From positions 682,001 through 746,000 of the forward strand of contig NZ_LMQO01000001.1 of NCBI RefSeq assembly GCF_001425385.1: a stretch of 64,000 nt of DNA, read 5' to 3'. Position 1 is the stretch's first letter. Each line of letters opens with the position of its first letter. Both the position numbers and the translations under genes were made by a program. Below are positions 37,596-46,584 of the stretch, piece by piece. The stretch comes from Sphingomonas sp. Leaf407 (lineage in GTDB: Bacteria; Pseudomonadota; Alphaproteobacteria; Sphingomonadales; Sphingomonadaceae). Below the pieces are notes generated by a model that saw only the letters and a list, made by a program, of their open reading frames with translations, did not search any database and was not told the origin of the DNA.

Positions 37596-38528
37596 TTACG
37601 CAGTGACCAGAATGATCGTGCCGTTGGCGTCGCGACGCGCGGCGATGCCGAAGCTGGCCCGCATCGCTGCCAGGAATTCGCGAACGTCGCCGTTCGAGAA
37701 CCGTCCGCCAATGCGCAGACCGGCCAGCCCCGGTTCGCCGATCCTGATCTTGTCGCGCAGATAGCGGTTATATTCGGCGAGCGCGGCATCGAGCCGGTCG
37801 CCCTCGAGCACGAGTACCCCCTGTCGCCATCCACGCAGCCGATCGATGGCCGCATCATCGCCCGGTTCGATGCGTGCCGTCCCGCCCGCCAGCAACAGCC
37901 GTTGGCCGGTACGCGCGGTCCGGCCGTTGCCGGTCCCGCTGCCTTCGAGCACGGTCAGCGTACATGCCGCACCGCCAAGCCGGGCGTTGAACGACCCGCT
38001 ACCAAGCACGAACCGCCCGGCGGACGTCCGCAATTCGACCGGCGTCGCATCGCTGCGGCAGTCGATCGCCGCCTCGCCCCGGTCGAGCCACAGCATCGGT
38101 CGGTCGCCACCGATTCGCCAATACAGGATGCTGTCGGTGTTGAGATCGACCGTCAACTGGTCGTCGATGCGGATCGTCCGGCGTTCGCCGACATCGGTGA
38201 CGGCACGTTCGCGAGCATAGGCGCTATAGGCGAAGCCGCCGCCCATCGCCGCCACGACGCCGGTGCCGATCGCACCGCGCAGGATGGCGCGCCGCGGATG
38301 ACGCCGGGGTGGGGGCGGCGGCGGTGCCTGCTGCTGCAACGGTCGCAGCGCGCGCACGCCATCCAGCGCCCGCCAGGTCGCGGCGACCTCGGCAAAGGCG
38401 ATTGCGTGCCGGACATCGGCATCGCGCCACCCCTCGAACGCCGCACGGTCCGCCGTACCCGCGTCGAGCGCCACCAGCCATGCCGCCGCCGTGTCGGTCA
38501 GTTCCGTGCCTTGTGCGTGCTGGTCCAT
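37596..38528 (-). CDS. FecR-family anti-sigma factor
   Basis: 310-residue inner-membrane protein of the FecR family. The N-terminal sigma-binding segment carries TAAAWLVALDAG and AFEGWRDADVRHAIAF. One transmembrane helix lies at about 80-100 (ILRGAIGTGVVAAMGGGFAY) after a run of prolines and basic residues, and the periplasmic FecR domain follows with VGERRTIRIDDQLTVDLNTDS and a C-terminal DUF4974-like part. Its start overlaps the sigma gene by 31 bp, giving tight coupling. It would relay the signal from the STN receptor downstream. Confidence 0.92.
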   Translation of the reverse strand: MDQHAQGTELTDTAAAWLVALDAGTADRAAFEGWRDADVRHAIAFAEVAATWRALDGVRALRPLQQQAPPPPPPRRHPRRAILRGAIGTGVVAAMGGGFAYSAYARERAVTDVGERRTIRIDDQLTVDLNTDSILYWRIGGDRPMLWLDRGEAAIDCRSDATPVELRTSAGRFVLGSGSFNARLGGAACTLTVLEGSGTGNGRTARTGQRLLLAGGTARIEPGDDAAIDRLRGWRQGVLVLEGDRLDAALAEYNRYLRDKIRIGEPGLAGLRIGGRFSNGDVREFLAAMRASFGIAARRDANGTIILVTA

Positions 38529-39070
38529 TCCGTCCGGCTATTCTCTTGCGCGCCCGATTCCGTCGAACGCATCGCCGTGGTGAGCAGCGACAATCCCTTG
38601 GCGAGATGCTTTTCCACGGTAGAGACGGAGATGGAAAGCCTTTCCGCTATCGTGCCCGGCGAGAGGCCGTCGATTTTGCGCAGCCGGACGACGCGCGCGC
38701 ATTGCGGCGGCAACGCATCGATCAATTGCAGCAGATGATCGAGATCGGACTTCGCCGATGCGACCGAGAAGGCATCGGGCGCCGGATCGGCCAGCACCAG
38801 CGTGTCGATCGACGCCAGGTGATCGATCGACACCACCTGCGCCCGGCGCAGCCGCTCGATTGCGAGGTTCTGGACGATGGTCAGGACGAAGGCGCGGGGA
38901 TGCTGGATTGCGCGATAATCGGCGACGGCCAGCACGCGGGCATAGGCCTCCTGCACCAGATCGTCCGCCTCGCCCGCACCACAGAACAGCGCGGCCTTGC
39001 GAACATAGGCCGGCCCGAACGGCAGCACCTCGGCCATGAACCATCGGTCAATGTCGCGGAGCCAGCTCAC
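38498..39070 (-). CDS. ECF RNA polymerase sigma factor, FecI-like
   Basis: 190-residue ECF sigma factor with a GTG start. Region 2 shows EADDLVQEAYARVLAV and PRAFVLTIVQNLAIERLRR; region 4 shows LPPQCARVVRLRKIDGLSPG followed by TIAERLSISVSTVEKHLAKG. The C-terminal tail overlaps the FecR gene by 31 bp. It heads the sigma/FecR/receptor/phosphoesterase operon. The 186-bp gap upstream carries its promoter but I could not identify a convincing box. Confidence 0.93.
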   Translation of the reverse strand: MSWLRDIDRWFMAEVLPFGPAYVRKAALFCGAGEADDLVQEAYARVLAVADYRAIQHPRAFVLTIVQNLAIERLRRAQVVSIDHLASIDTLVLADPAPDAFSVASAKSDLDHLLQLIDALPPQCARVVRLRKIDGLSPGTIAERLSISVSTVEKHLAKGLSLLTTAMRSTESGAQENSRTEWTSTHKARN

Positions 39071-39256
39071 ACCCGTTACCCTCGAACGTCACGGCCGCTC
39101 CTAGTCGACCGATATGACGCGACAGCGACAGCCCGAATCGGTGCTCCCTCACCCCGGCGAACATGGCGTTGTCGAAAGCATGAACCCGGCGACGCCGATC
39201 AGGCCGACGCAGGCGGCGCGGCTGTCGGACAGGCTCGACCTACCGCTTGCAGCCTT

Positions 39257-42200
39257 TCACCTGCTTCCCCTCGCGATCGGCGGCATGGGCTGCCCCGACC
39301 CCAGCACTTCGATACCTTTCATCAACTGCGCATCGCCGCTCTCGCCAAGCGGGCGGGTGACGTCGACATCGACCGGACGTGGGTGCATTTCGAGGTCGCG
39401 GCCGGCGGTATCGCGGATGCGGGTGTGCGGCACGCGCATGATCGATCCGTCGATGAGCGCCGTCGGGCTGGTATAGATGATCCAGCCCGCCGTGGGCTGG
39501 CCGACGACCTTGCCCAGCCCCAGCGTGCGATAGCCCTCGGTGAAATCCTCCGCGTCGGAGAGCGACGATTCGTCGGTCAGCAGCACCGTCGGCAGCCCCA
39601 GCGCGCGCTGGCCCAGCGCCTGGCGGCTGGGCACCGGTGGCTGGCCGCGGGTCTGCATGGTCAGGAAGTTGCGCCGCGCGAACACGTCGAGCGCATAGCC
39701 GTTGACGAACCCGCCGTCGTTGTGGCGCAGGTCGATCACCACCCCTTGTCGCGCCTGATTGGTGGCGTCGAGGTCGAGATAGAGCTGGGTCAGCGATTCC
39801 GCCGACATGTCGGGGATATGGACATAGCCAAATCGCCCGGCCGACAGCCGTTCGGTCATCGCCCGCCGCTCCGCCACCCATGCCCGGTAGCGCAGCCCGG
39901 CGGCGACGCTGGCCGAAACCGGGCGGACCACCGTCTGGCGGCGCGTGCCGCCGCGATCGATCGTCACGCTCACCCGGTCGCCGACCCGGTGGTCGAGCAG
40001 CGCGTCGAGATTGTCGTGCGGGCCGATCGCCACCCCGTCGATCGCGACGATCCGGTCGCCCGGCGCGATCGCCGCGCTGACCGCCGCCGGGCCGTTGGGC
40101 ACCAGCGTGGCGACGACCAGCCCGCGTCCCGCCTCGGCAGCGGCGGGATCGAAGGTGACGCCGAGATTGCCGACCCGGTCGACCGGCAGCGCGCCGTCGC
40201 CGCGCATCGGGCGGTTGATCCCCATATGCGACGCATTCAGTTCGCCGAACATCAGGTTGATGACCCGGCGCAGTTCGTCGGGCGTCGCCGCCGCCAGCGC
40301 ATAGGGGCGGAAGCGCGCCCCGATCGCGCGCCAGTCGTGCCCGGTGAAGCCGGGATCGAAGAAGCCGCGATCAAGCGTGCCCCATGCCTGATCGAACACG
40401 ATGCCACGTTCGGCGGCGAAATCGACGTCCATCTCCGCGCCGATGTCGACCATCTGCGGTTTCGGTTCGGCGAGCGGCGTGGTCATCACCCGCCCGTCCT
40501 CCAGCCACGCCAGCAGCTTGCCGTCGCCCGACAGGTCGAAATCGCCCTTGGGCCGGTCGTTGGCGGTGATCTGTTGCGCCGACGGCGGCGTGGCGGCCTG
40601 TTCGTCGAGGCTGTAGCGATAGAGATTGTCGCGTTCGCGTTCCTGCGCGCGGAACACCAGCGTCTTGCCGTCGGCGGCGATCACCGGCGCCTCGGCGCTC
40701 ATCCCCAGCGGCAGCACGCTGGCGCGATCGCGCAGGCCGTCCCACTCGATCCGCACCATCGGGCGGACCGGGGCGGCATCGGCGACGGGTTTCGGCGCGG
40801 CGGCCTTGGCGGCATCGGGCGTCGCGTCGGGCGTGTCGTCGAACAGCCCGCGAAACAGATCCTCGCGATAACGCGGCACGCGGGGGATCAGGTCGATGCG
40901 GACGATGCGCGACGGTTCGGTCCGCTGCGCGGTGTCGAACAGGATGTAGCGGCCATCGGGCGACCATGCGATCTGCCCCAGCCAGCCATTGGCGAGGAAC
41001 CCGACCTGTCGCGCCGCGCCACCCGCCGCCGGCACGACATGGACATTCACGAACGACCGCGCGTCACGCACCGGGAAGGCGATCCACGCGCCATCGGGCG
41101 ACCACACCGGACGCGGCCCGTCCTCGTCCACCGCCAGCGCGCCGGTGAACAGCAGCGTGTCGCTGGCCGCGACCTTGCCCTGCGCCGGGCGATAGACGCG
41201 CAATTCGCGGCGGTTGCGGACATAGGCGATGGCACGGCCGTCACCCGACCATGACGGCGCGACGGCGACGCCGGCCCTGGTCAACATGGTTTCGCGCCCG
41301 CCGGCGATGTCGCTGAGCGCAAGGCGGCGATCCTGCCCCGCTTCGGTGACGTAGAGCAGACGGCGCGAATCGGGCGACCACGCGACCTCGCGCTCGGCGG
41401 CGAGGCTGGTGGTGATGCGCTGCGCCGGGCCGCCGTCCTTCGCCGCGGCGGCGAACACCTCGCCATGCGCGATCAGCGCGACCTTGCGCCCGTCGGGCGA
41501 CAGCGCCATGCGATCGAAGCGGGCGAAGCGTTGATGGCGGCGCGGTTCGGCGGCGGGGGCACCGCGCAGGCGGATCGGCACCGGAGCCGCAGCGCCGGTC
41601 GCGGCATCGAACCGCCATACGCCCATGTCGCGTTCGAACACGATGTCACCGCCTGCTTGCGCACCCGAGGGGAACAGCAGCCGGCCATCGGTGAAGCGGG
41701 TCAGTTGCTGCGGCACCGCGCCGGGCGTCAACGCGACCCGCCACAGATTCTCGGTGCCGTCGCGGTCGCTCATATAGGTGATCGCCCCGCCATCGGCCGA
41801 CCAGATCGGCCATGCGTGCTTGGCCCCGTCGCCCAGCAGCAGGCGATAGGCTCCGGTGCCGTCCGCCTGTTTCAGCCAGATTTCGTTCTCGTCGATATGG
41901 CTGTGGCCGTTGCGCCACCATTGCGCATTGGCGATGCCGCGCGCGACCAGCGCGATCCGGCCGCCATCGGGCGCGGGCGCCGCCTGAAACTCGGACAGAT
42001 AGCGTTCGCCGCTGACCTGCTGCGGCGTGCCGCCCGTGACCGGCACGCGGAAAATATCGCTCTGGCGCGCGACGTCGCCCGCGCTCGATGCGAAATAGAG
42101 CCACCGGCCGTCGCCCGACCAGCCGTCCAGCTCCTCGTTCGCCTCGGCATAGGTCAGCCGGGTGATCGCGCCGCTGTCGAGGTTCAGGACATGAATGTTG

Positions 42201-42493
42201 GTGCTGCCACCCCGGTTGGAGGTGAAGGCGAGGCGGCGGCCATCGGGCGAATAGCGTGGCCGCCCCTCGGTCGCCGGATCGGTCACGAGCAGGCGGGCGA
42301 TCCCGCCGGCGGCAGGCACTTCCCAGATGTCACCGCCCGATACGAACGCGATCGTCGTGCCGTCGGGCGACAGCGCCGGTTCGGACAGCATCGGTCGCGG
42401 TACGGGGGCGGCGGAATCCTGTGCGGCGAGCGGCACGGCGGCGGTGGCCAGCAACAAGGCGGCGAGGCGGGCGATCATGCGGGCAACATCCAT
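39257..42493 (-). CDS. Tricorn-like S41 peptidase with N-terminal beta-propeller
   Basis: 1078-residue exported peptidase. A Sec signal peptide (LAALLLATAAVPLAAQ) is followed by WD40/PD40-like blades rich in SPDG motifs (about residues 35-560), then a core with a PDZ domain (about 770-860, GLVVATLVPNGPAA and GDRIVAIDGVAI) and an S41 peptidase domain with VIDLRHNDGG and the catalytic Ser979 in DESSLSDAED. Such proteins degrade peptides, often in the periplasm or outside. The ATG at 42478 is an alternative start. It follows a TonB receptor, separated by a strong hairpin. Confidence 0.92.
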   Translation of the reverse strand: MDVARMIARLAALLLATAAVPLAAQDSAAPVPRPMLSEPALSPDGTTIAFVSGGDIWEVPAAGGIARLLVTDPATEGRPRYSPDGRRLAFTSNRGGSTNIHVLNLDSGAITRLTYAEANEELDGWSGDGRWLYFASSAGDVARQSDIFRVPVTGGTPQQVSGERYLSEFQAAPAPDGGRIALVARGIANAQWWRNGHSHIDENEIWLKQADGTGAYRLLLGDGAKHAWPIWSADGGAITYMSDRDGTENLWRVALTPGAVPQQLTRFTDGRLLFPSGAQAGGDIVFERDMGVWRFDAATGAAAPVPIRLRGAPAAEPRRHQRFARFDRMALSPDGRKVALIAHGEVFAAAAKDGGPAQRITTSLAAEREVAWSPDSRRLLYVTEAGQDRRLALSDIAGGRETMLTRAGVAVAPSWSGDGRAIAYVRNRRELRVYRPAQGKVAASDTLLFTGALAVDEDGPRPVWSPDGAWIAFPVRDARSFVNVHVVPAAGGAARQVGFLANGWLGQIAWSPDGRYILFDTAQRTEPSRIVRIDLIPRVPRYREDLFRGLFDDTPDATPDAAKAAAPKPVADAAPVRPMVRIEWDGLRDRASVLPLGMSAEAPVIAADGKTLVFRAQERERDNLYRYSLDEQAATPPSAQQITANDRPKGDFDLSGDGKLLAWLEDGRVMTTPLAEPKPQMVDIGAEMDVDFAAERGIVFDQAWGTLDRGFFDPGFTGHDWRAIGARFRPYALAAATPDELRRVINLMFGELNASHMGINRPMRGDGALPVDRVGNLGVTFDPAAAEAGRGLVVATLVPNGPAAVSAAIAPGDRIVAIDGVAIGPHDNLDALLDHRVGDRVSVTIDRGGTRRQTVVRPVSASVAAGLRYRAWVAERRAMTERLSAGRFGYVHIPDMSAESLTQLYLDLDATNQARQGVVIDLRHNDGGFVNGYALDVFARRNFLTMQTRGQPPVPSRQALGQRALGLPTVLLTDESSLSDAEDFTEGYRTLGLGKVVGQPTAGWIIYTSPTALIDGSIMRVPHTRIRDTAGRDLEMHPRPVDVDVTRPLGESGDAQLMKGIEVLGSGQPMPPIARGSR

Positions 42494-42513
42494 GCGAAAC
42501 GCGAAACTGGCAA

Positions 42514-42543
42514 GGGGCCGGGCGTGTCGCCACGCCCGGCCCC
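42514..42543. terminator. 13-bp G+C hairpin between receptor and peptidase
   Basis: GGGGCCGGGCGTG pairs perfectly with CACGCCCGGCCCC around a 4-base TCGC loop. It lies between the TonB receptor stop at 42552 and the peptidase start at 42493, and resembles the hairpins after two other receptors in this window. Confidence 0.5.
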
Positions 42544-42551
42544 CTGGCGGA

Positions 42552-45500
42552 TCAGAAGCCCTGCTTCAACCGGACGAAGAACGACCGGCCGGTCAGGTTG
42601 TACTGGTTCCCCGCGACCGATCCGATGCGATAGGTGAAGGCATCGGGGCCGATCACCGCCGGTCGCCGGTCGAACAGGTTCGTCACGCCGACCTGAAGGT
42701 TGGTGCGTTCCAGCACCTGCGCGCGCAGCGAGGTGTAGGCGGTGACATAGGCCGGCACCGACAGCTTCTCGACCACTTCGGCGAAGTCGTTGGAATTGCC
42801 ATAGGTGTTGCGGCCCGCATAGCCGCCGTAGAAGCGGAAATGATCGGTGCCGGGAACGAACGCTTCCTCGTCCGTCCAGTAGCGCGTGTCGTCGACCTTC
42901 CCGATATAGTTCGCGCCGACGAACCAGCTCAGCTTGCGCCAGCTCAGGTTCGCCTCTGCATAGCCGCTGAGTTCGGGGAAGCCCGACAGGCCGTTGCGCT
43001 CCAGTTTCGCGCTCAGCGCGTCGCGCGTGACCGAGGTTTCGAGCGCACGGGTGCCGCGCAGTTCGAAGCCCAGCCGGACCTCGCCGGGCAGCGGCACCGC
43101 CAGTTGCAGCGCCACGTCGATGCCGCGTGCGCGCTGTTCGGACAGGTTCAGATAGCGGTTCGACACTTCGGTGATCGCCCGCGTCACCGGATCGCGGGTG
43201 ATCTGCGAACAGAAGCTTTGCCGCTCGGGGCCGCTCAGCCGGTAGCAACTGCCGATAATGTTCGACACGCCGAAGGTCGTCACTTGGTTGCGGACGCGGA
43301 TGTCGTAATAATCGACCGCGAGCTGCAAGCCGGCGAACCCGGGCCGCACCACCACGCCGAAGTTGAGGTTGGTCGACGTCTCCGCCTTCAGATTGCCCGC
43401 GCCGCCGCCGCTGATCCCGCGGATCGAGGTGATGTTGGCGGGGGTGAAGTCGGCGGCGAAGCCATCGGCGCGGCAATTGGCGGCGACGGTCGCGTTGGCC
43501 CCCTCGCCATAGCGCTGGCAGGGGTCGGTATAACCGAAAAACGATGTCTGGTCGGCGAGGTTGAGTTCGTAGATCGTCGGCGCGCGGAACGACGTGCCAT
43601 AGGAAGCGCGCAGCGCGATCGGCTTCACCACCTCCCACGCGCCCGCCACCCGGTAGGTGCCGTTCGATCCATAGGAGCTGTAATCGGTATAGCGCCCCGA
43701 TGCGGTCACTTGCAGGCTGCGGATCAGCGGCAGGCCGGCGAGCAGCGGGACGCCCAGTTCGCCGTACACCTCGCGCACCGTGTCCGACCCCGCCGTGCGT
43801 CCGGCGGTGGAGAAGGCGAAATAATTCTGGTTGCGGGCGTTGTAGCCCGGCGTGTCGTCGAGATCGTCGGTCCTGACCGTGCCGCCGACCGCGAGCGCCA
43901 CGTCGCCGGCGGGCAGCGTGAACAGCGTGCCCGACAGGCTCGCCTCCAGCGCGAACTGGTCGTAGCGGGTATGGCCTTCCTCATAGCCTTCGAGGAAACC
44001 GCGTTCGGCATCGCTCCAGTTCTGGTCGACGAGGAACCGCTTGGTCAGCCACGGGATCGATACGCACGGCGTTGGGCCGGAAATAGTGATCCGGCGCGCG
44101 TCGCAGGCGGTGCCCGGCGCGGTCGCCGCGTTCAGCCGGTCCTGATAATAGAAGGTCTGGCCATAGGTGCCGCGCGACAGGCCGACCCGGGCATTGGCGT
44201 CGTAGCGCCACCCCTTGAGCGCGCCGCCGGTGAAGGTGCCGCGCAAGCCGAAGCTGGCCTGGGCGAAATCGACGCTCTGTTCGGCGCGGAACGGGTGCAC
44301 GACCTGCGGCCCGACGACGCCGGGCGAATTGCCGCCGCTGGCGGCGATCAGCGCCGATCCGACGGTGTTGTTGGGATTGGTCGCCGCCAGCAGCGGATAG
44401 AGGAAATACCAGCTATTGGACGTCGATTCGCGATGCGAATACAGGCCGGTCAGATAGAATTCGCTGTGCCCCGCAACGTCGAACCCGGCCGAGAAGAACG
44501 CATTGAGCCGGCTGTACGGCGAGATCGAATCCGCTTCCTCGAACGCGCGGCTGGTATTGGGCGAATAGGCGAAGGTGTCGGGGAAGCCGGCGCGGTTGGT
44601 GCGTACCCAGTCGCGCAGCGGCGCGGTCGCGGGATTGGCGAGCGATTGCAGGTTCAGCGCGGCGGCGGGGTAGGGGCCGTTGGCCCGGCCCGGATCGAGC
44701 GTGAAGCTGCCGCCATACCAATAGGGATCGAAGAAGATGCCGGTCGGATTATGGTTGTAGCAGCGGAAGTTGCCCGACCGGTCGCGGGCATCGACCCGCT
44801 CGCCGCTGGTCGAGGAATAGACGAAGTCCTGCGCGCAGGCGGTTTCCGCCCGGTCCTTCAGGTTCAGTTCGTATTGCCGGTCATATTCGACCGCCAGCGA
44901 CGCATAGAAATTCTCGTAATTGCGGCCCCAATAGGCGTTGGCGTTCAGATACTCGCCGCCGCCCGCCTGCGACACGCGCCCGAAGCCGCCGATCTCCAGC
45001 CCGTTGCCGCCCTTGCGGGTGATCGCGTTGACGACGCCCGCGATCGCGTCCGATCCATAGACCGACGATGCGCCGGTGGTCAGCACCTCGACCCGGTCGA
45101 GCGCGATCGCCGGAATGACATTGTAATCGACCGGCGCGACCTGGCTGCCGGTGCCCGACGGCGCGATGCGCTGTCCGTTCAGCAGGGTCAGGGTGCGGAT
45201 TGCCGACAGGTTGCGCAGCGATATGGTGCTGACGTTCGCGCCGCCGCTGACGACCATGCCGCCCGCCCCGGTCGCCGCCATCTGGTTGTTGACCTGTTGC
45301 GTGCCCAGCGCCGCCGTCGATCGCGCGACCATTTCCGCGGCGGTGGCCAGGCCGGCATTGGCTGCCGTATCGGCCCGGATCACCTGCACCGGCGCGGTCA
45401 GCGAAAATTCGGAAGGCAGCCGCGAACCGGTGACGACGATGGCGTCGTCGTCGGCGTCCGGCACGACCGGATCGGTCGCGGGCAGCGGGGCCGCGTCGGG

Positions 45501-45629
45501 ATCGGTCGATACGGGATCGGGCGCGGCGCTTTGCGCGCCGCGCTTCGGCGTGGTCTGCGCGGATGCGGCGGTGCCGCAAATCAGCGCGATGGAAAGAACG
45601 AGCGACGATACTCCGGTATGATAGCGCAT
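42552..45629 (-). CDS. TonB-dependent receptor linked to peptidase
   Basis: 1025-residue outer-membrane receptor. A Sec signal peptide ends at ASAQ (about residue 25), an acidic linker and a TonB-box-like DAIVVTGSRL follow, then a plug with ISLRNLSAIRTLTLLNGQRI and GSDAIAGVVNAITRKGG, a pattern typical of the large receptors with the LLNGxR motif in Sphingomonas and Xanthomonas. The barrel ends VRLKQGF. It precedes a tricorn-like peptidase and is divergent from an Lrp-type regulator, so it may import peptides or amino-acid-derived compounds. Confidence 0.94.
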   Translation of the reverse strand: MRYHTGVSSLVLSIALICGTAASAQTTPKRGAQSAAPDPVSTDPDAAPLPATDPVVPDADDDAIVVTGSRLPSEFSLTAPVQVIRADTAANAGLATAAEMVARSTAALGTQQVNNQMAATGAGGMVVSGGANVSTISLRNLSAIRTLTLLNGQRIAPSGTGSQVAPVDYNVIPAIALDRVEVLTTGASSVYGSDAIAGVVNAITRKGGNGLEIGGFGRVSQAGGGEYLNANAYWGRNYENFYASLAVEYDRQYELNLKDRAETACAQDFVYSSTSGERVDARDRSGNFRCYNHNPTGIFFDPYWYGGSFTLDPGRANGPYPAAALNLQSLANPATAPLRDWVRTNRAGFPDTFAYSPNTSRAFEEADSISPYSRLNAFFSAGFDVAGHSEFYLTGLYSHRESTSNSWYFLYPLLAATNPNNTVGSALIAASGGNSPGVVGPQVVHPFRAEQSVDFAQASFGLRGTFTGGALKGWRYDANARVGLSRGTYGQTFYYQDRLNAATAPGTACDARRITISGPTPCVSIPWLTKRFLVDQNWSDAERGFLEGYEEGHTRYDQFALEASLSGTLFTLPAGDVALAVGGTVRTDDLDDTPGYNARNQNYFAFSTAGRTAGSDTVREVYGELGVPLLAGLPLIRSLQVTASGRYTDYSSYGSNGTYRVAGAWEVVKPIALRASYGTSFRAPTIYELNLADQTSFFGYTDPCQRYGEGANATVAANCRADGFAADFTPANITSIRGISGGGAGNLKAETSTNLNFGVVVRPGFAGLQLAVDYYDIRVRNQVTTFGVSNIIGSCYRLSGPERQSFCSQITRDPVTRAITEVSNRYLNLSEQRARGIDVALQLAVPLPGEVRLGFELRGTRALETSVTRDALSAKLERNGLSGFPELSGYAEANLSWRKLSWFVGANYIGKVDDTRYWTDEEAFVPGTDHFRFYGGYAGRNTYGNSNDFAEVVEKLSVPAYVTAYTSLRAQVLERTNLQVGVTNLFDRRPAVIGPDAFTYRIGSVAGNQYNLTGRSFFVRLKQGF

Positions 45630-45688
45630 GATGTAGCCCCCAGCTTCATGACTGCTTTCACCCCTGCGTGATGCCGTTGTGGCGGTGC

Positions 45689-45707
45689 GGAATCTCTTTC
45701 GGATTCC
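45689..45707. promoter_or_regulatory. Inverted repeat in receptor/Lrp divergent region
   Basis: GGAATC and GATTCC form a perfect inverted repeat around a 7-base centre. It lies 60 bp upstream of the TonB receptor start and 100 bp before the Lrp-type gene, so it is a candidate operator for that regulator. Lrp sites are poorly conserved, so this is only suggestive. Confidence 0.35.
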
Positions 45708-45806
45708 ATTGTGCGCTTGCTAACACCAAACCGGATGGGGGTTCTCACCAATCTTTCCCCGGAAATCATGTATCGATGCACGATATTGCAGCGAAAGGAT
45801 GATCGG

Positions 45807-46295
45807 ATGACGAAAACCGACGCGGTTGATCTCGATCGAATCGATTATCGCATCCTGCGCGTGCTTTCGTCGCAGGGGCGGTCGAGCGATGTCGCGATCG
45901 GCGAGGAAGCCGGGCTGTCGAGCAACGCCGTCGCGCGCCGCCGCCGGCAGATGGAGGAAAGCGGCGTGATCGCCGGCTATTCGGCCGACATCAATCTGCG
46001 ACGCATCGGGTATGGCCTGCTGATCCTCGTCCAGATCGAACTCGCCTCGCAATCCGACCGGGCGATCGGGGAGTTCGAGCAGGCGATCCAGCGCTGCACG
46101 GCGGTGTCGAAATGCTGGTTCGTTTCAGGCGACGTCGATTTTCTGGCGCTGGTGCATGTCACCTCGCTGGAGGACTATGACGAAACCTATCGTCAGGAAC
46201 TATCGATCCTGCCGAATGTCGCGAAGATCCGCAGCTCGTTCGTCCTGCGGCGGGTGCTGGACCGGGCCACGCCACCGTCCGCGATCAAATATTGA
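45807..46295 (+). CDS. Lrp/AsnC-family regulator
   Basis: 162-residue transcription factor. The N-terminal helix-turn-helix covers about residues 8-55 (DRIDYRILRVLSSQGR, then SSNAVARRRRQMEESGVI), and the C-terminal RAM ligand-binding domain follows (GLLILVQIELASQSDRAI, GDVDFLALVHVTSLEDYDE). The ATG at 45807 is chosen because AAAGGA lies 8 bp before it; longer frames add non-homologous residues. It is divergent from the TonB receptor/peptidase pair and probably controls it in response to an amino acid. Confidence 0.9.
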   Translation: MTKTDAVDLDRIDYRILRVLSSQGRSSDVAIGEEAGLSSNAVARRRRQMEESGVIAGYSADINLRRIGYGLLILVQIELASQSDRAIGEFEQAIQRCTAVSKCWFVSGDVDFLALVHVTSLEDYDETYRQELSILPNVAKIRSSFVLRRVLDRATPPSAIKY

Positions 46296-46584
46296 TCCGC
46301 CGTCGCGCAACGCGCGCATCGCGGGGACACGGGTTTCCGGCAGGCGTCGGCGCTCGGCTGGCGTAGATCCTCGACCGAGTTCCCGCCACATTCTCCAGAC
46401 CCGGTCCCGGCGGATCGTCGTTACGACGACCCGGCCGGACGTTGACGGCACCGCGCAGGTCGTTCCGGGACACCGCCTCACCCGGTGGTTTCCACCGATT
46501 ACCACTGTTTGCCACCCCTTGCCCGGTTCCTTGCCCTCCGCCTGATCCGCCATCCTTGCCGCACAGCAGACAGGGGGCAGGCGA

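Noticed and set aside
46296-46584. Possible small gene between the Lrp regulator and the secretin gene
   Set aside because: No frame has a start signal or plausible protein composition; nothing recognised in this 289-bp gap.
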